Source: Runella zeae DSM 19591 (GTDB lineage Bacteria > Bacteroidota > Bacteroidia > Cytophagales > Spirosomataceae). Taken from it: a stretch of DNA of 64,000 nucleotides. The stretch covers positions 124,001 to 188,000 of the forward strand of contig NZ_KE384039.1 in NCBI RefSeq assembly GCF_000423565.1, given 5' to 3'. The position numbers and the translations under genes are program-made. Below the pieces are notes generated by a model. The model ran no database searches and had not been told where the DNA came from. It worked only from the letters and a program-made list of their open reading frames with translations. Positions 42,677 to 51,035 of the stretch are shown here, piece by piece; the first letter of the stretch is position 1; each line of letters starts with the position of its first letter.

Positions 42677-45166
42677 ATGAGGAGAATTTTAATAATTAAA
42701 TGGAGGAAATACTCATTTTCAAATTATCGGATTTTTAAATTAGTATCTCTAGCCAATCTCCTTGTTTTGAGTTTATTGTCAGTTGCGGCATTGGCCCAAT
42801 TTCGCGTGTCGGGGGTGGTTCTTTCGCAGCAAGATAGTAGTGCCGTCAAAGGCTGTGCGATTTATTTGGAAGGACGCCAAGAAGGCGAACGTTCGACCAT
42901 TACCAACGAAAAAGGGGAGTTTTCTTTCGGAGATTTATCCAATGGTAATTACACATTACAGCTTATTTCGTCTGATTTTAAAGCGCTTAAATATCCTTTT
43001 AGGGTAGAAGGCAAAGACCAAACCTTGCGTTTATTATTGCAAGGGCGTCAGGAGCGTCTCGACGAAGTGGTCATTAAAGACAAACAGACTGATTTTGGTT
43101 TTACGCGGATGAGAGGCGTAGAAAGCATGGGTATCTATGAAGGTAAAAAAACGGAGGTGATTATTCCAGAACAACTCGTAGCCAACCTTGCTACCAACAA
43201 TGCCCGTCAGGTATATGCGCGGGTAGCAGGATTGAATATTTGGGAGAATGACGGCGCAGGTTTGCAGTTGAGCATTGGAGGGCGGGGATTGGATCCCAAT
43301 CGTACCTCCAATTTCAACGTCCGTCAAAATGGCTATGACATTAGTGCCGATGCTCTCGGCTATCCCGAAAGCTACTATACGCCTCCTGTAGAAGCGATTG
43401 GGCGGATTCAAATTGTGAGAGGGGCTGCTTCGCTGCAATACGGAACGCAGTTTGGAGGCCTGCTCAATTTTGTGATGAAAAAGCCTAATCCTAATCGGAA
43501 ATTAGAGGTATTGGCGCGGCAAAGCGTGGGCTCTTTTGGGTTTTATAATACCTTCACAAGTGCAAGCGGAACCGTCGGAAAACTGAGCTATTATTCTTTT
43601 TTTCAGTACAAGAGAGGCGACGGCTGGCGTGCCAATTCTCATTTTGATAATGTTACGCTTTATGCCGATGTGGACTATCGGCTGTCCGAAAAAAGTGTAG
43701 TAGGGATTGACATCACCCACATGAGTTATTTGGCGCAGCAACCCGGAGGACTGACCGACGGGATGTTTCGAGAAAATCCACGACAGACCAACCGCGAACG
43801 CAACTGGTTTAAAGTAAATTGGAACTTGATGGCGATGCATTTTGACCACAAGTTTAGCATCAATCAAGAGTTTAATTTAAGACTGTTTGGGCTTTTGGCC
43901 AATCGTTATTCGTTAGGATTTCGGCCCAACCGCGTTGCTACTATCGACGATAACTCTAAGCGGGATCTCATCAAAGGTGATTTTGAAAACTGGGGTGCAG
44001 AGGCTCGCTATTTGAATCGGTATTTTATCAAAAAAAGCCTTTCGGTATTGTTGGCGGGAGTACGCTATTATCATGGGTTCAATCATAGTCAGCAAGGACT
44101 CGGTAGTACAGGCAGCGATGCCAATTTTAGTTTTGTAGAGCCTGAAAGATTCATTACTTACGATTATCGTTTTCCTAACCGAAATGTATCTGCTTTTGTA
44201 GAAAATGTATTTTATCTCAACGACCAATGGTCGATTACCCCAGGGCTACGTTATGAATATATCTATACTACTGCGGATGGTTTTTATGGAAATATTACCC
44301 GCGATTTGGCAGGAAATATCCTAAATATACAGCGAACTGACGAATACCGTACCAACGGGCGACAATTTGTGCTGGGTGGGGTAGGAGTGAGCTACAAACC
44401 TCATAGTCAGATAGATATTTACGGAAATGTCTCCCAAAACTATCGCTCTATTACTTTTAGCGATATGCGCATTGCGAATCCGTCGCAGGTCATTGATCCC
44501 AACATGAAAGATGAAAAAGGCTACTCGATAGATTTGGGAGTAAGAAGCCAACAAACCACTTTCTATAATTATGATGTTGGAGTGTTTTATCTTAATTATA
44601 ATAACCGTATTGGCGAAGTACAATTTTATGATGAAAACAACCGCGTTTTACGCCTCAGAAGCAACATTGGTCAGGCGATTATTATGGGGATAGAATCTTA
44701 CGCCGAGGCCGATTTTTGGCGACTCCTACGACCTGAAACCAAAAATGGAAGCGGAGTGATTTTTGCAAATGTAGCCTACATCAAATCAGAATACAAAGCG
44801 AGTAAGATGCCGGGTATCCAAGGAAATCAGGTGGAATTTGTCCCCAAAATCAACCTAAAAAGTGGCCTACGGGTAGCGTACAAAAACCTGAAAGCATCTT
44901 ATCAGTTGACTTACCTTACTGAGCAGTTTGCCGATGCTACCAATGCCCGTGATGGGGGAGTGGCGGGAGTAGTAGGCTTGATTCCGACTTACAAAATCAT
45001 GGATTTGAGTGTTTCTTATGAATTTAAGAAGTATCGGATAGAAACAAGCCTCAACAACCTCGCCAACGAAATGTATTTTACCCGGCGTGCCACGGGCTAT
45101 CCCGGCCCCGGGATTTTGCCTTCGGATGGCCGTAGTTTTTATTTGACTCTACAAGTAAAACTATAG
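42677..45166 (+). CDS. TonB-dependent receptor, FecA-like
   Basis: The product has 829 residues from the ATG at 42677. The frame opens 36 codons earlier (42569), overlapping the HTTM gene. The signal segment (SLANLLVLSLLSVAALAQ) is far from either start. A carboxypeptidase-like domain (RVSGVVLSQQDSSAVKG, GEFSFGDLSNGNYTLQLIS) is followed by LDEVVIKDKQ, a plug with ARVAGLNIWENDGAGLQLSIGG and VRGAASLQYGTQFGGLLNFV, and a barrel ending in SFYLTLQVKL. The plug pattern (GIxIGxRGLxP with QYGxQFGG) is that of ferric citrate receptor FecA. As last gene of the DUF4856-imelysin-HTTM unit it is probably the outer-membrane channel of an iron uptake system. The substrate is not proven. Confidence 0.88.
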   Translation: MRRILIIKWRKYSFSNYRIFKLVSLANLLVLSLLSVAALAQFRVSGVVLSQQDSSAVKGCAIYLEGRQEGERSTITNEKGEFSFGDLSNGNYTLQLISSDFKALKYPFRVEGKDQTLRLLLQGRQERLDEVVIKDKQTDFGFTRMRGVESMGIYEGKKTEVIIPEQLVANLATNNARQVYARVAGLNIWENDGAGLQLSIGGRGLDPNRTSNFNVRQNGYDISADALGYPESYYTPPVEAIGRIQIVRGAASLQYGTQFGGLLNFVMKKPNPNRKLEVLARQSVGSFGFYNTFTSASGTVGKLSYYSFFQYKRGDGWRANSHFDNVTLYADVDYRLSEKSVVGIDITHMSYLAQQPGGLTDGMFRENPRQTNRERNWFKVNWNLMAMHFDHKFSINQEFNLRLFGLLANRYSLGFRPNRVATIDDNSKRDLIKGDFENWGAEARYLNRYFIKKSLSVLLAGVRYYHGFNHSQQGLGSTGSDANFSFVEPERFITYDYRFPNRNVSAFVENVFYLNDQWSITPGLRYEYIYTTADGFYGNITRDLAGNILNIQRTDEYRTNGRQFVLGGVGVSYKPHSQIDIYGNVSQNYRSITFSDMRIANPSQVIDPNMKDEKGYSIDLGVRSQQTTFYNYDVGVFYLNYNNRIGEVQFYDENNRVLRLRSNIGQAIIMGIESYAEADFWRLLRPETKNGSGVIFANVAYIKSEYKASKMPGIQGNQVEFVPKINLKSGLRVAYKNLKASYQLTYLTEQFADATNARDGGVAGVVGLIPTYKIMDLSVSYEFKKYRIETSLNNLANEMYFTRRATGYPGPGILPSDGRSFYLTLQVKL

Positions 45167-45169
45167 CCA

Positions 45170-45958
45170 CTATCTAATCTCCGACACCACCACATAATTG
45201 CCCGTTCGAGTGATTCCGTACTGAAACCATTTGGATTTGTGGCTACGGTCAAACGCAAAACCCTGCCCTTCGCTGATGGTAGGTATCTTTTTGATATACT
45301 CTAAAGTAGCGCCTCTCGATGGTAATTTGAGAACGTATAGCTCAGGCTTGTCGTGGCCCGTACAATAGAGCAAGCCGTCTTTTCCCCAAGTACCTCCCGA
45401 GGTGCTTTTGGGAGCGAAGGCTTCTAAAAGCAAAACAGGAAAAGCCCACGAAGCGACTTGTTGCCATTGAGGAGTAAATTTGACGAGGGTAGTCCAACGG
45501 TTGTCGCGCCCACCGTCCGAATTTTTGTCGGAATAATTGGCAAAAGCTACCCACCAATGCCCTTGATAAAAATCAATCCAAGTGGCTGAACCCGGAAAAA
45601 GCCCAAAACTGTGGGTATCAATATGTTTGAGGGTAGTTTTGTCAAAGATTTCAATGGAGCTATTCATGGGTTTGTCGGGGTAGTTGGAATGCGCACAATA
45701 GAGCTTATTGCCAATTACAACTCCACTATTGAGGTGTTTGAGCAGTCCCGTCGAATCTTTCCACGCCGCTACCTGCTTGGCGTTTGCCTTGGTATGTTTG
45801 GTGATGGAGGTGTTGTTGATGACATAAAAATGCTCCGCATCGACAGCGACTCCTTGTTTGACCTCCGCAAGTTGAAAACGTTGAATTTCGTGGGCGGTTT
45901 GAGCTTGTACATTTAGATATAAGGTTAGCCCAGTGAGTAAAATCAGGATTTTATACAT
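45170..45958 (-). CDS. Secreted protein of unknown function, beta-propeller-like
   Basis: The product has 262 residues with a signal peptide (LILLTGLTLYLNVQAQ). The mature part has repeating strand pairs: QGVAVDAEHFYVINNTSITKH, NSGVVIGNKLYCAHSNYPD, SSIEIFDKTTLKHID, GSATWIDFYQGHWWVAFAN, GTWGKDGLLYCTGHDKPELYVLKLP and EGQGFAFDR. These suggest a five- or six-bladed propeller. No catalytic motif is visible. It is convergent with the FecA-like receptor gene, with only 3 bp between stops. Confidence 0.7.
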   Translation of the reverse strand: MYKILILLTGLTLYLNVQAQTAHEIQRFQLAEVKQGVAVDAEHFYVINNTSITKHTKANAKQVAAWKDSTGLLKHLNSGVVIGNKLYCAHSNYPDKPMNSSIEIFDKTTLKHIDTHSFGLFPGSATWIDFYQGHWWVAFANYSDKNSDGGRDNRWTTLVKFTPQWQQVASWAFPVLLLEAFAPKSTSGGTWGKDGLLYCTGHDKPELYVLKLPSRGATLEYIKKIPTISEGQGFAFDRSHKSKWFQYGITRTGNYVVVSEIR

Positions 45959-46101
45959 TTGTGTAATAATAAAGACTACATTCAGAAAGAGATCACTAGC
46001 CTTCTCATACCTACCAACGGTTGATTTTGGGAGAGTAATTTTTAGGCTCTATTGTCTTATGCACAAGATAGATTTTTCTTTTCAAAACAAATTTGGCATT
46101 C

Positions 46102-46614
46102 ATGAGTCATTCTACAAAACTGCGTGCAAAGCGCGTATTTTCCTTCTTTTTTTCAGTGGCTATGTTTTTCGGTGCTACTACCTTTGCCCAAACGGCCACT
46201 TTGGCGGATGTATCTTTTATGAAAGGGCATTGGCTAGGTACTTTCAATGGCGGGCCTATTGAGGCATTTTGGGCCGCTCCCGCAGGCGACAACCTGACGG
46301 GCTTTATGCGGATGATGAAAGACGATAAAGTAACCATGTACGAAATGCTCGTTTTTGAACAAACCGCCAAAGGTCCTATTGTATTGGTAAAGCATTTCAA
46401 GCCAGGTTTGATTGCCATGGAGGAAAAAGAGGTATCAGACCGTTATCGTTTTATTGAAGCCAAGAAAGGCCAAGCTCTTTTTGAAAAAGAAGACGCTTCG
46501 GTGCGTATCATTTATGAGCATCGTAGCGAAAATCAGCTTGTCATTCAGCGCGGAAAACAAGAAAACGGTAAGTGGGTTTTTATGGATTTGTTTGTTTTCA
46601 ACCGTGTGAAATAA
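46102..46614 (+). CDS. DUF6265 family secreted protein
   Basis: The product has 170 residues from the ATG at 46102. A TTG at 46093 is less likely. After a signal peptide (SFFFSVAMFFGATTFAQ) the lipocalin-like DUF6265 pattern appears: VSFMKGHWLGTFNGGPIEAFWAAPAGDNLTGFMRM, followed by YEMLVFEQTAKGPIVLVKHFKPGL and LVIQRGKQENGKWVFMDLFVFN. Such proteins may bind a small hydrophobic ligand. No ligand is known. It is convergent with the glycosidase gene (1 bp between stops). Confidence 0.8.
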   Translation: MSHSTKLRAKRVFSFFFSVAMFFGATTFAQTATLADVSFMKGHWLGTFNGGPIEAFWAAPAGDNLTGFMRMMKDDKVTMYEMLVFEQTAKGPIVLVKHFKPGLIAMEEKEVSDRYRFIEAKKGQALFEKEDASVRIIYEHRSENQLVIQRGKQENGKWVFMDLFVFNRVK

Positions 46615-46615
46615 A

Positions 46616-47494
46616 CTACTTAGGTATCGCAAGCAGCACATTGCTGACGGCTCTTTCGCCTTCGTGGTCAAATTTTTTGTTGTCGCTCGGATAGTTGACC
46701 ACCCCTTGGTTGGCTATCCACATTGTAGTAGAGCCTCCTCCGTCGAGATTGAGGGCATCGCGACAACCTAGTTGCCGCGCCAAAAAGGTAAGTTCGGGTA
46801 AATTCATCCCAAAAGATTGGGAGGAGCGTCCATCTACAGTGATAAGGAGGACTTTGTTGTGATGCGTAATACAGACACAGGTACGAGGATGCCGATTGTC
46901 GTTAAATGCGTTTTTGGCGAGTATTTCGGGTTGTCCATTAAGCAGAAGCAACGGTCCCGATAGCATTACATCTTTGTAAGGAAGGTGGTATTCCCAACCT
47001 ACTTGTGGTTCGCCTTTCAAAATTTTAAGTTTTTTGTTGGCAATAACCACGGCGGCTTTTCCATGAAATGCCGCCGTACTTCCTTTGAGGGCTCTCGTTG
47101 TATCAGAGATATATCCTTGGCTTTTAAAAAAATCGACTGAGCCGCCGTTTTTTACATCAAAAAATCCTCCGTTGACTCCCACAATGGCTCCATTCTCTTG
47201 CGCTATTTGGCTAGTAGGGCGGAGTTGACCTTTGGTTTTATCGGTTTTGGGAAGAGAGTCGGCAGTGGTGAGTGCCCAAGAAAATTGTCGGCTTTTGCGA
47301 GGCAATTCTAAGATATTGATGCTTTGATTGGCCTTAAAAAGCTCATTGTTTTGGAAGTGTATCTTCTTCCAAATGATACCCTTGGGTAAGTTTTGTATCT
47401 CCCAGGAGCCTTGTAACAAGGCAGTTGAGTCGCTGGCAGTTTGGGCTTGCAGATAGGAGGCAGTTAGAAGTAATAAAAACAGAATCGGTTTCAT
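46616..47494 (-). CDS. Phosphodiester glycosidase family protein
   Basis: The product has 292 residues with a signal peptide (ILFLLLLTASYLQAQ). It carries the NAGPA/DUF2233 fold motifs: GAIVGVNGGFFDVKNGGSVDFF, AVVIANKKLKIL, RTCVCITHHNKVLLITVDGRS and LNLDGGGSTTMWI. The family cleaves N-acetylglucosamine-1-phosphodiester bonds or related linkages. Substrate in this organism is unknown, perhaps a cell-envelope glycan. Periplasmic or secreted. Confidence 0.88.
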   Translation of the reverse strand: MKPILFLLLLTASYLQAQTASDSTALLQGSWEIQNLPKGIIWKKIHFQNNELFKANQSINILELPRKSRQFSWALTTADSLPKTDKTKGQLRPTSQIAQENGAIVGVNGGFFDVKNGGSVDFFKSQGYISDTTRALKGSTAAFHGKAAVVIANKKLKILKGEPQVGWEYHLPYKDVMLSGPLLLLNGQPEILAKNAFNDNRHPRTCVCITHHNKVLLITVDGRSSQSFGMNLPELTFLARQLGCRDALNLDGGGSTTMWIANQGVVNYPSDNKKFDHEGERAVSNVLLAIPK

Positions 47495-47634
47495 TTTATT
47501 TTCTAATTTTGTGGCATAATTCGTTGGGAAGGTAGAAGTAAAAAGCTATAAAAGCGTACAAAAGTAGAAACAAACTTAATCATAATCGCTTCGGCGACTC
47601 GTAATTAACCAGTAACAGTTAACAAAAAAAATCA

Positions 47635-48198
47635 ATGGCAAAAGTTCCCGTAAATAAACATCAGCCTGTCTATCAAATGCCTACCTCACCTTTGGCGGTG
47701 AAGACCAAGAAGTTTGGTTTGGACAAAAAACAATACGTAAATATCGCAATGCAACAGCTTTGGGAGCAGCAAAAAGTGTGGACCTTGCTACCGCTTGGGT
47801 TGTTGTTAGTGAATGCTATTTTGGGTATCACGGGGGTCTATCCCAATATTTGGGCCTATATCGTCATCATTTTGGGGGCATTGTTGTACGTTGGTTTTTG
47901 GTGGGTACAATATACCGGCGTGACGCAGCTCGAACAGTACAAACAGTTGTTTGACAAGTATATGTACGAAATCGACAGTCGTCAGATTTTGGTCAAAACC
48001 AATGCGAAAGAGGGTGGCATTATGCAGTGGGAGCAAATCAAAAGTGCTTATAAACACAAAGATGCGTATGTGCTTGTGATGGGAAAAGGGCAATTCCTGC
48101 ATTTTCCAACTTCGGTATTTAATTCCGAGCATGATATTCGGCTCTTTGAACGGATTCTCAAACAAAAAAATCTGTTGTTAGAAGATAACAAGAAATAA
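47635..48198 (+). CDS. YcxB-like membrane protein
   Basis: The product has 187 residues. A basic cytoplasmic N terminus is followed by two membrane helices (VWTLLPLGLLLVNAILGITG and IWAYIVIILGALLYVGFWWV, about 48-90). The C-terminal domain (QLFDKYMYEIDSRQILVKTNAKEGGIMQWEQIKSAY, AYVLVMGKGQFLHFPTSVF) has the YcxB-like pattern of a small PH-like fold attached to the membrane. Function unknown. The gene is followed by a strong terminator. Confidence 0.78.
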   Translation: MAKVPVNKHQPVYQMPTSPLAVKTKKFGLDKKQYVNIAMQQLWEQQKVWTLLPLGLLLVNAILGITGVYPNIWAYIVIILGALLYVGFWWVQYTGVTQLEQYKQLFDKYMYEIDSRQILVKTNAKEGGIMQWEQIKSAYKHKDAYVLVMGKGQFLHFPTSVFNSEHDIRLFERILKQKNLLLEDNKK

Positions 48199-48232
48199 AG
48201 CTGAGTCATTTTAAAGTAGGGATTCATCAAAG

Positions 48233-48299
48233 AAGACCTTCTGATTTGTGTTTGAGTAAGCCAAATGCTCAAATATAAACAGAAGGTCTTTTTATTTCT
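48233..48299 (+). terminator. Intrinsic terminator of the YcxB-like gene
   Basis: AAGACCTTCTG (48233-48243) pairs with CAGAAGGTCTT (48280-48290), enclosing a second hairpin (TTTGAG/CTCAAA), and is followed by TTTATTTCTT. Confidence 0.88.
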
Positions 48300-48668
48300 T
48301 GTCTTCAGTTGCTGAGATTTCATAGAAACAATAAAACTAGGAGATTTCTATCCATGAGATGAAGTCTAGTGGCAATTATTAAACAGACATTAAAAATAAA
48401 AATATTTTTAGAAGTTTGAAGATTGAAAAAGTACAATTTTGAGGATGTTAAAACTTAATACTATATAGGCTTTAACCCGTTTATTTACAAATAGTTGGCT
48501 AATTTGACTTTCGTTTAGAAAGTGTGGTATTATTTCCTGTTTAACGAAAATTTTATAAAACTCTTTCAAGAGAATAAACTATATTTGTAGCCATAGCATT
48601 TAGAAATCAGTTAAAAATTTTTATTTTTCCTTTGATTTATCCCATAAAATAAAACTTAATCCTTGATT
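48300..48668 (+). other. AT-rich promoter region of the alpha/beta hydrolase gene
   Basis: There is no gene. TATATTTG at 48580-48587 matches the Bacteroidota -7 element TAnnTTTG. No clear TTG was found at the expected upstream distance. The implied leader is about 75 nt. Nothing else stands out. Confidence 0.5.
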
Positions 48669-49442
48669 ATGAGCTACTTGGTAAAAGAATCTAACAATTA
48701 CCGATACATCGATGAAGGGCAAGGAGAGGTACTGTTGCTTCTGCATGGCTTGTTTGGTGCTCTCAGCAACTGGGATGGGGTAATTGACCATTTCAAGAAA
48801 GATTACCGCATTATCATTCCTATGCTTCCCATTTATGAAATGAATCCTAGGGAAGCTGGTTTGGAAGCTTTGGTAGCTTTTACGGAAGGGTTTGTAGCTT
48901 CGCAACAACTAAGTGATATGACGCTCATTGGCAATTCGCTCGGTGGGCATATTGCGATTTTGTACACTCTCACGCATCCTGAGCAAGTCAAACGTTTGGT
49001 ACTGACGGGTAGCTCTGGCTTGTTTGAAAACGGCATGGGAGGCTCTTATCCTAAGCGGGGGAGTTATGAATACATTTCTGAGCGCGTAGCTTATACATTT
49101 TATGACCCCAAAGTAGCCACTAAAGAGCTGATTGATGAAGTGTTTGAAACTACATCAAGTATCCCAAAATGTATGAGTATCGTAGGGATAGCCAAATCGG
49201 CTCAGCGAAACAATGTGGCAAAAGACCTTCACAAAATTCAAGCACCCACATTGTTGGTGTGGGGACTCAATGATACAATCACCCCGCCACATGTAGGGCA
49301 TGAGTTCAATCGATTGATTTCTAATTCGGAATTATATTTCATTGACAAATGTTGTCATGCTCCCATGATGGAGCATCCTGAGCGTTTCAATGTATTGTTG
49401 GAACGGTTTTTAGTGAAACACGCTATTGCAGAGTTGGCATAG
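48669..49442 (+). CDS. Alpha/beta hydrolase
   Basis: The product has 257 residues from the ATG at 48669 (a TTG two codons upstream is unlikely). It shows LLLLHGLFGALSNWD for the oxyanion loop, the nucleophile elbow GNSLGG (Ser in LIGNSLGGHIAIL), the acid in LLVWGLNDTITPP and the catalytic histidine in KCCHAPMMEHPERF. The closest general pattern is that of MhpC-like C-C hydrolases and esterases. Cytoplasmic, with no signal peptide. Substrate unknown. Monocistronic or followed by the acyltransferase gene after about 125 bp. Confidence 0.88.
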   Translation: MSYLVKESNNYRYIDEGQGEVLLLLHGLFGALSNWDGVIDHFKKDYRIIIPMLPIYEMNPREAGLEALVAFTEGFVASQQLSDMTLIGNSLGGHIAILYTLTHPEQVKRLVLTGSSGLFENGMGGSYPKRGSYEYISERVAYTFYDPKVATKELIDEVFETTSSIPKCMSIVGIAKSAQRNNVAKDLHKIQAPTLLVWGLNDTITPPHVGHEFNRLISNSELYFIDKCCHAPMMEHPERFNVLLERFLVKHAIAELA

Positions 49443-49568
49443 TGAGTAGGTCAAAGTTTGTACGACTTGGGTTCAAGCTTTGACTACTTTTTGTTAAGAA
49501 ATTCCTATCTCTTGTAATTCTACGAGCTTCTATTACTTTTACATCCTTTAAAGTATCTATAGCTTGTA

Positions 49569-50399
49569 ATGATGACATTTCGTCGCCCGCCTTCTCGGTT
49601 TAGTTTTCTTCCTAAATGGCTCGCTTTTCTGGATTTCATGGGGATATTTGAGCGAGACCCTTTTGGCAACTCCCTGTTTATCAAGCGTATCTTAATTTCG
49701 GTCATTGGTTGGTTTACGTATTGGCGCTTTACGGTGGTCAACAAAATGCAAATCGAAGGTATCGAGCATCTCGAAAATCTTCCTGAAAATGGGGTATTGT
49801 TTTTGTCAAATCATCAGACCTATTTTGCAGACGTCATTTCTTTCTATCATATTTTTTCAAGTGTAAAGTGGGGTTTTAAAAGTACGATTGTGCCGCCTCT
49901 GTATTTGTTGGCTCCAAGAGCGCGTAGTTATTATGTAGCTGCCAGCGAGACAATGAAAGCCGGAATTGTTCCTAAGCTTTTTGGATTAGGAGGGGCCCTG
50001 ACGGTGGAGCGCTCGTGGCGTGCCGAAGGAAAAAATGTAAAACGTGAACGCGACGCCTCGGCGGGCAATAAAGTGGCCGAAGCATTGGATCACGGATGGG
50101 TGGTGAGTTTTCCGCAAGGTACAACCAGCCCCTACGCGCCTATCCGAAAAGGTACGGCGCATTTAGTCCTTGAAAATCAGCCGATTGTTATTCCTGTGGT
50201 CATCAATGGTTTTCGAAGGGCTTTTGACAAAAAAGGCCTGCGTTTCAAGAAACGCAATACCGTCTTAAGCGTAAGATTCAAAGCCCCGATTGTGTTTGAT
50301 GAGTCGATGTCGGTCGAGGATATTGTCGAAAAAATACGGAGAGAAATAGAACAGGAAATTCCTGAAAAAATGGTTTGGATGAAAAAAGAAGGCGAGTAG
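49569..50399 (+). CDS. 1-acylglycerol-3-phosphate acyltransferase-like (PlsC family)
   Basis: The product has 276 residues. The acyltransferase block begins FLSNHQTYFADVISFYHIF. The usual NHxxxxD motif has one extra residue here (NH-QTYFA-D). The second conserved block reads FPQGTTSPYAPIRKGTAHL, corresponding to FPEGTRS in other members, and is followed by IPVVINGFRRAF. A hydrophobic segment near residue 38-52 may attach it to the inner membrane. It probably acylates lysophosphatidic acid or a related lipid (for example ornithine or glycine lipids common in Bacteroidota). The substrate is not certain. Confidence 0.85.
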   Translation: MMTFRRPPSRFSFLPKWLAFLDFMGIFERDPFGNSLFIKRILISVIGWFTYWRFTVVNKMQIEGIEHLENLPENGVLFLSNHQTYFADVISFYHIFSSVKWGFKSTIVPPLYLLAPRARSYYVAASETMKAGIVPKLFGLGGALTVERSWRAEGKNVKRERDASAGNKVAEALDHGWVVSFPQGTTSPYAPIRKGTAHLVLENQPIVIPVVINGFRRAFDKKGLRFKKRNTVLSVRFKAPIVFDESMSVEDIVEKIRREIEQEIPEKMVWMKKEGE

Positions 50400-50401
50400 G
50401 A

Positions 50402-50965
50402 TTATTTGATTTCACCCTTCACCGAAAATGTTTTCTTGTCTGTCAACGTCAAATGTTGAAATCCGCTTATTTCGTAAGTTTTGATTAGCCAAATACCTTC
50501 GGGGCGCATGGCACAAGTAAGCAATAGCTTTTTTTCTGACTCAAAAAGTTGATTTTCTTCTTTCAACGTAGCTTCCACAAAGGAGGGTTTTTTAGAAACA
50601 CCATCAAGGGTGATTTTCAACAACTTAACGGGTAAGTTTTCGCCTTGCTTGAGGGTATATACATAGGTGCTAGCTGTGGGCTGAGAAATATTATAGCTTA
50701 ATTGATAAGCCTGTTTGTTGAGGTCAGCTTTCAGAAATAGTTCTAGTTCTTTGGCCCAATCAATATGAGTACTGTTGACGACTTCTTTGTCTGCTCCGAC
50801 CGTCATCTGCTTGCTAACTAGGGGTTTACGTTTGTTTAGCTCGACTATTTGCTGGTCAATAAAACCTTTCAGGTCAAAATAAGAAAGTGCAGAGGTAGTT
50901 TCGGCAGGGTTGGTACAACCGAAAGACCCTATCAAAATCAAAATAATAAAAAGTAGTTGTCTCAT
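50402..50965 (-). CDS. Hypothetical lipoprotein
   Basis: The product has 187 residues from the ATG at 50965. A longer frame from 51001 lacks signal character. The lipobox ends LILIGSFGC at Cys 17. The mature part is rich in Lys and Glu (IDQQIVELNKRKPLVSKQM, WAKELELFLKADLNKQAYQLSYNI, FSVKGEIK). No family is recognised. It follows gpmI on the same strand after about 70 bp and may be co-transcribed. Confidence 0.7.
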   Translation of the reverse strand: MRQLLFIILILIGSFGCTNPAETTSALSYFDLKGFIDQQIVELNKRKPLVSKQMTVGADKEVVNSTHIDWAKELELFLKADLNKQAYQLSYNISQPTASTYVYTLKQGENLPVKLLKITLDGVSKKPSFVEATLKEENQLFESEKKLLLTCAMRPEGIWLIKTYEISGFQHLTLTDKKTFSVKGEIK

Positions 50966-51035
50966 AAAAAAAGTGCTTCTTGGATTTAACCAGAGAAGCA
51001 CTCGAAAAGTTCTAAAATTAGATATGTTGTATAGA

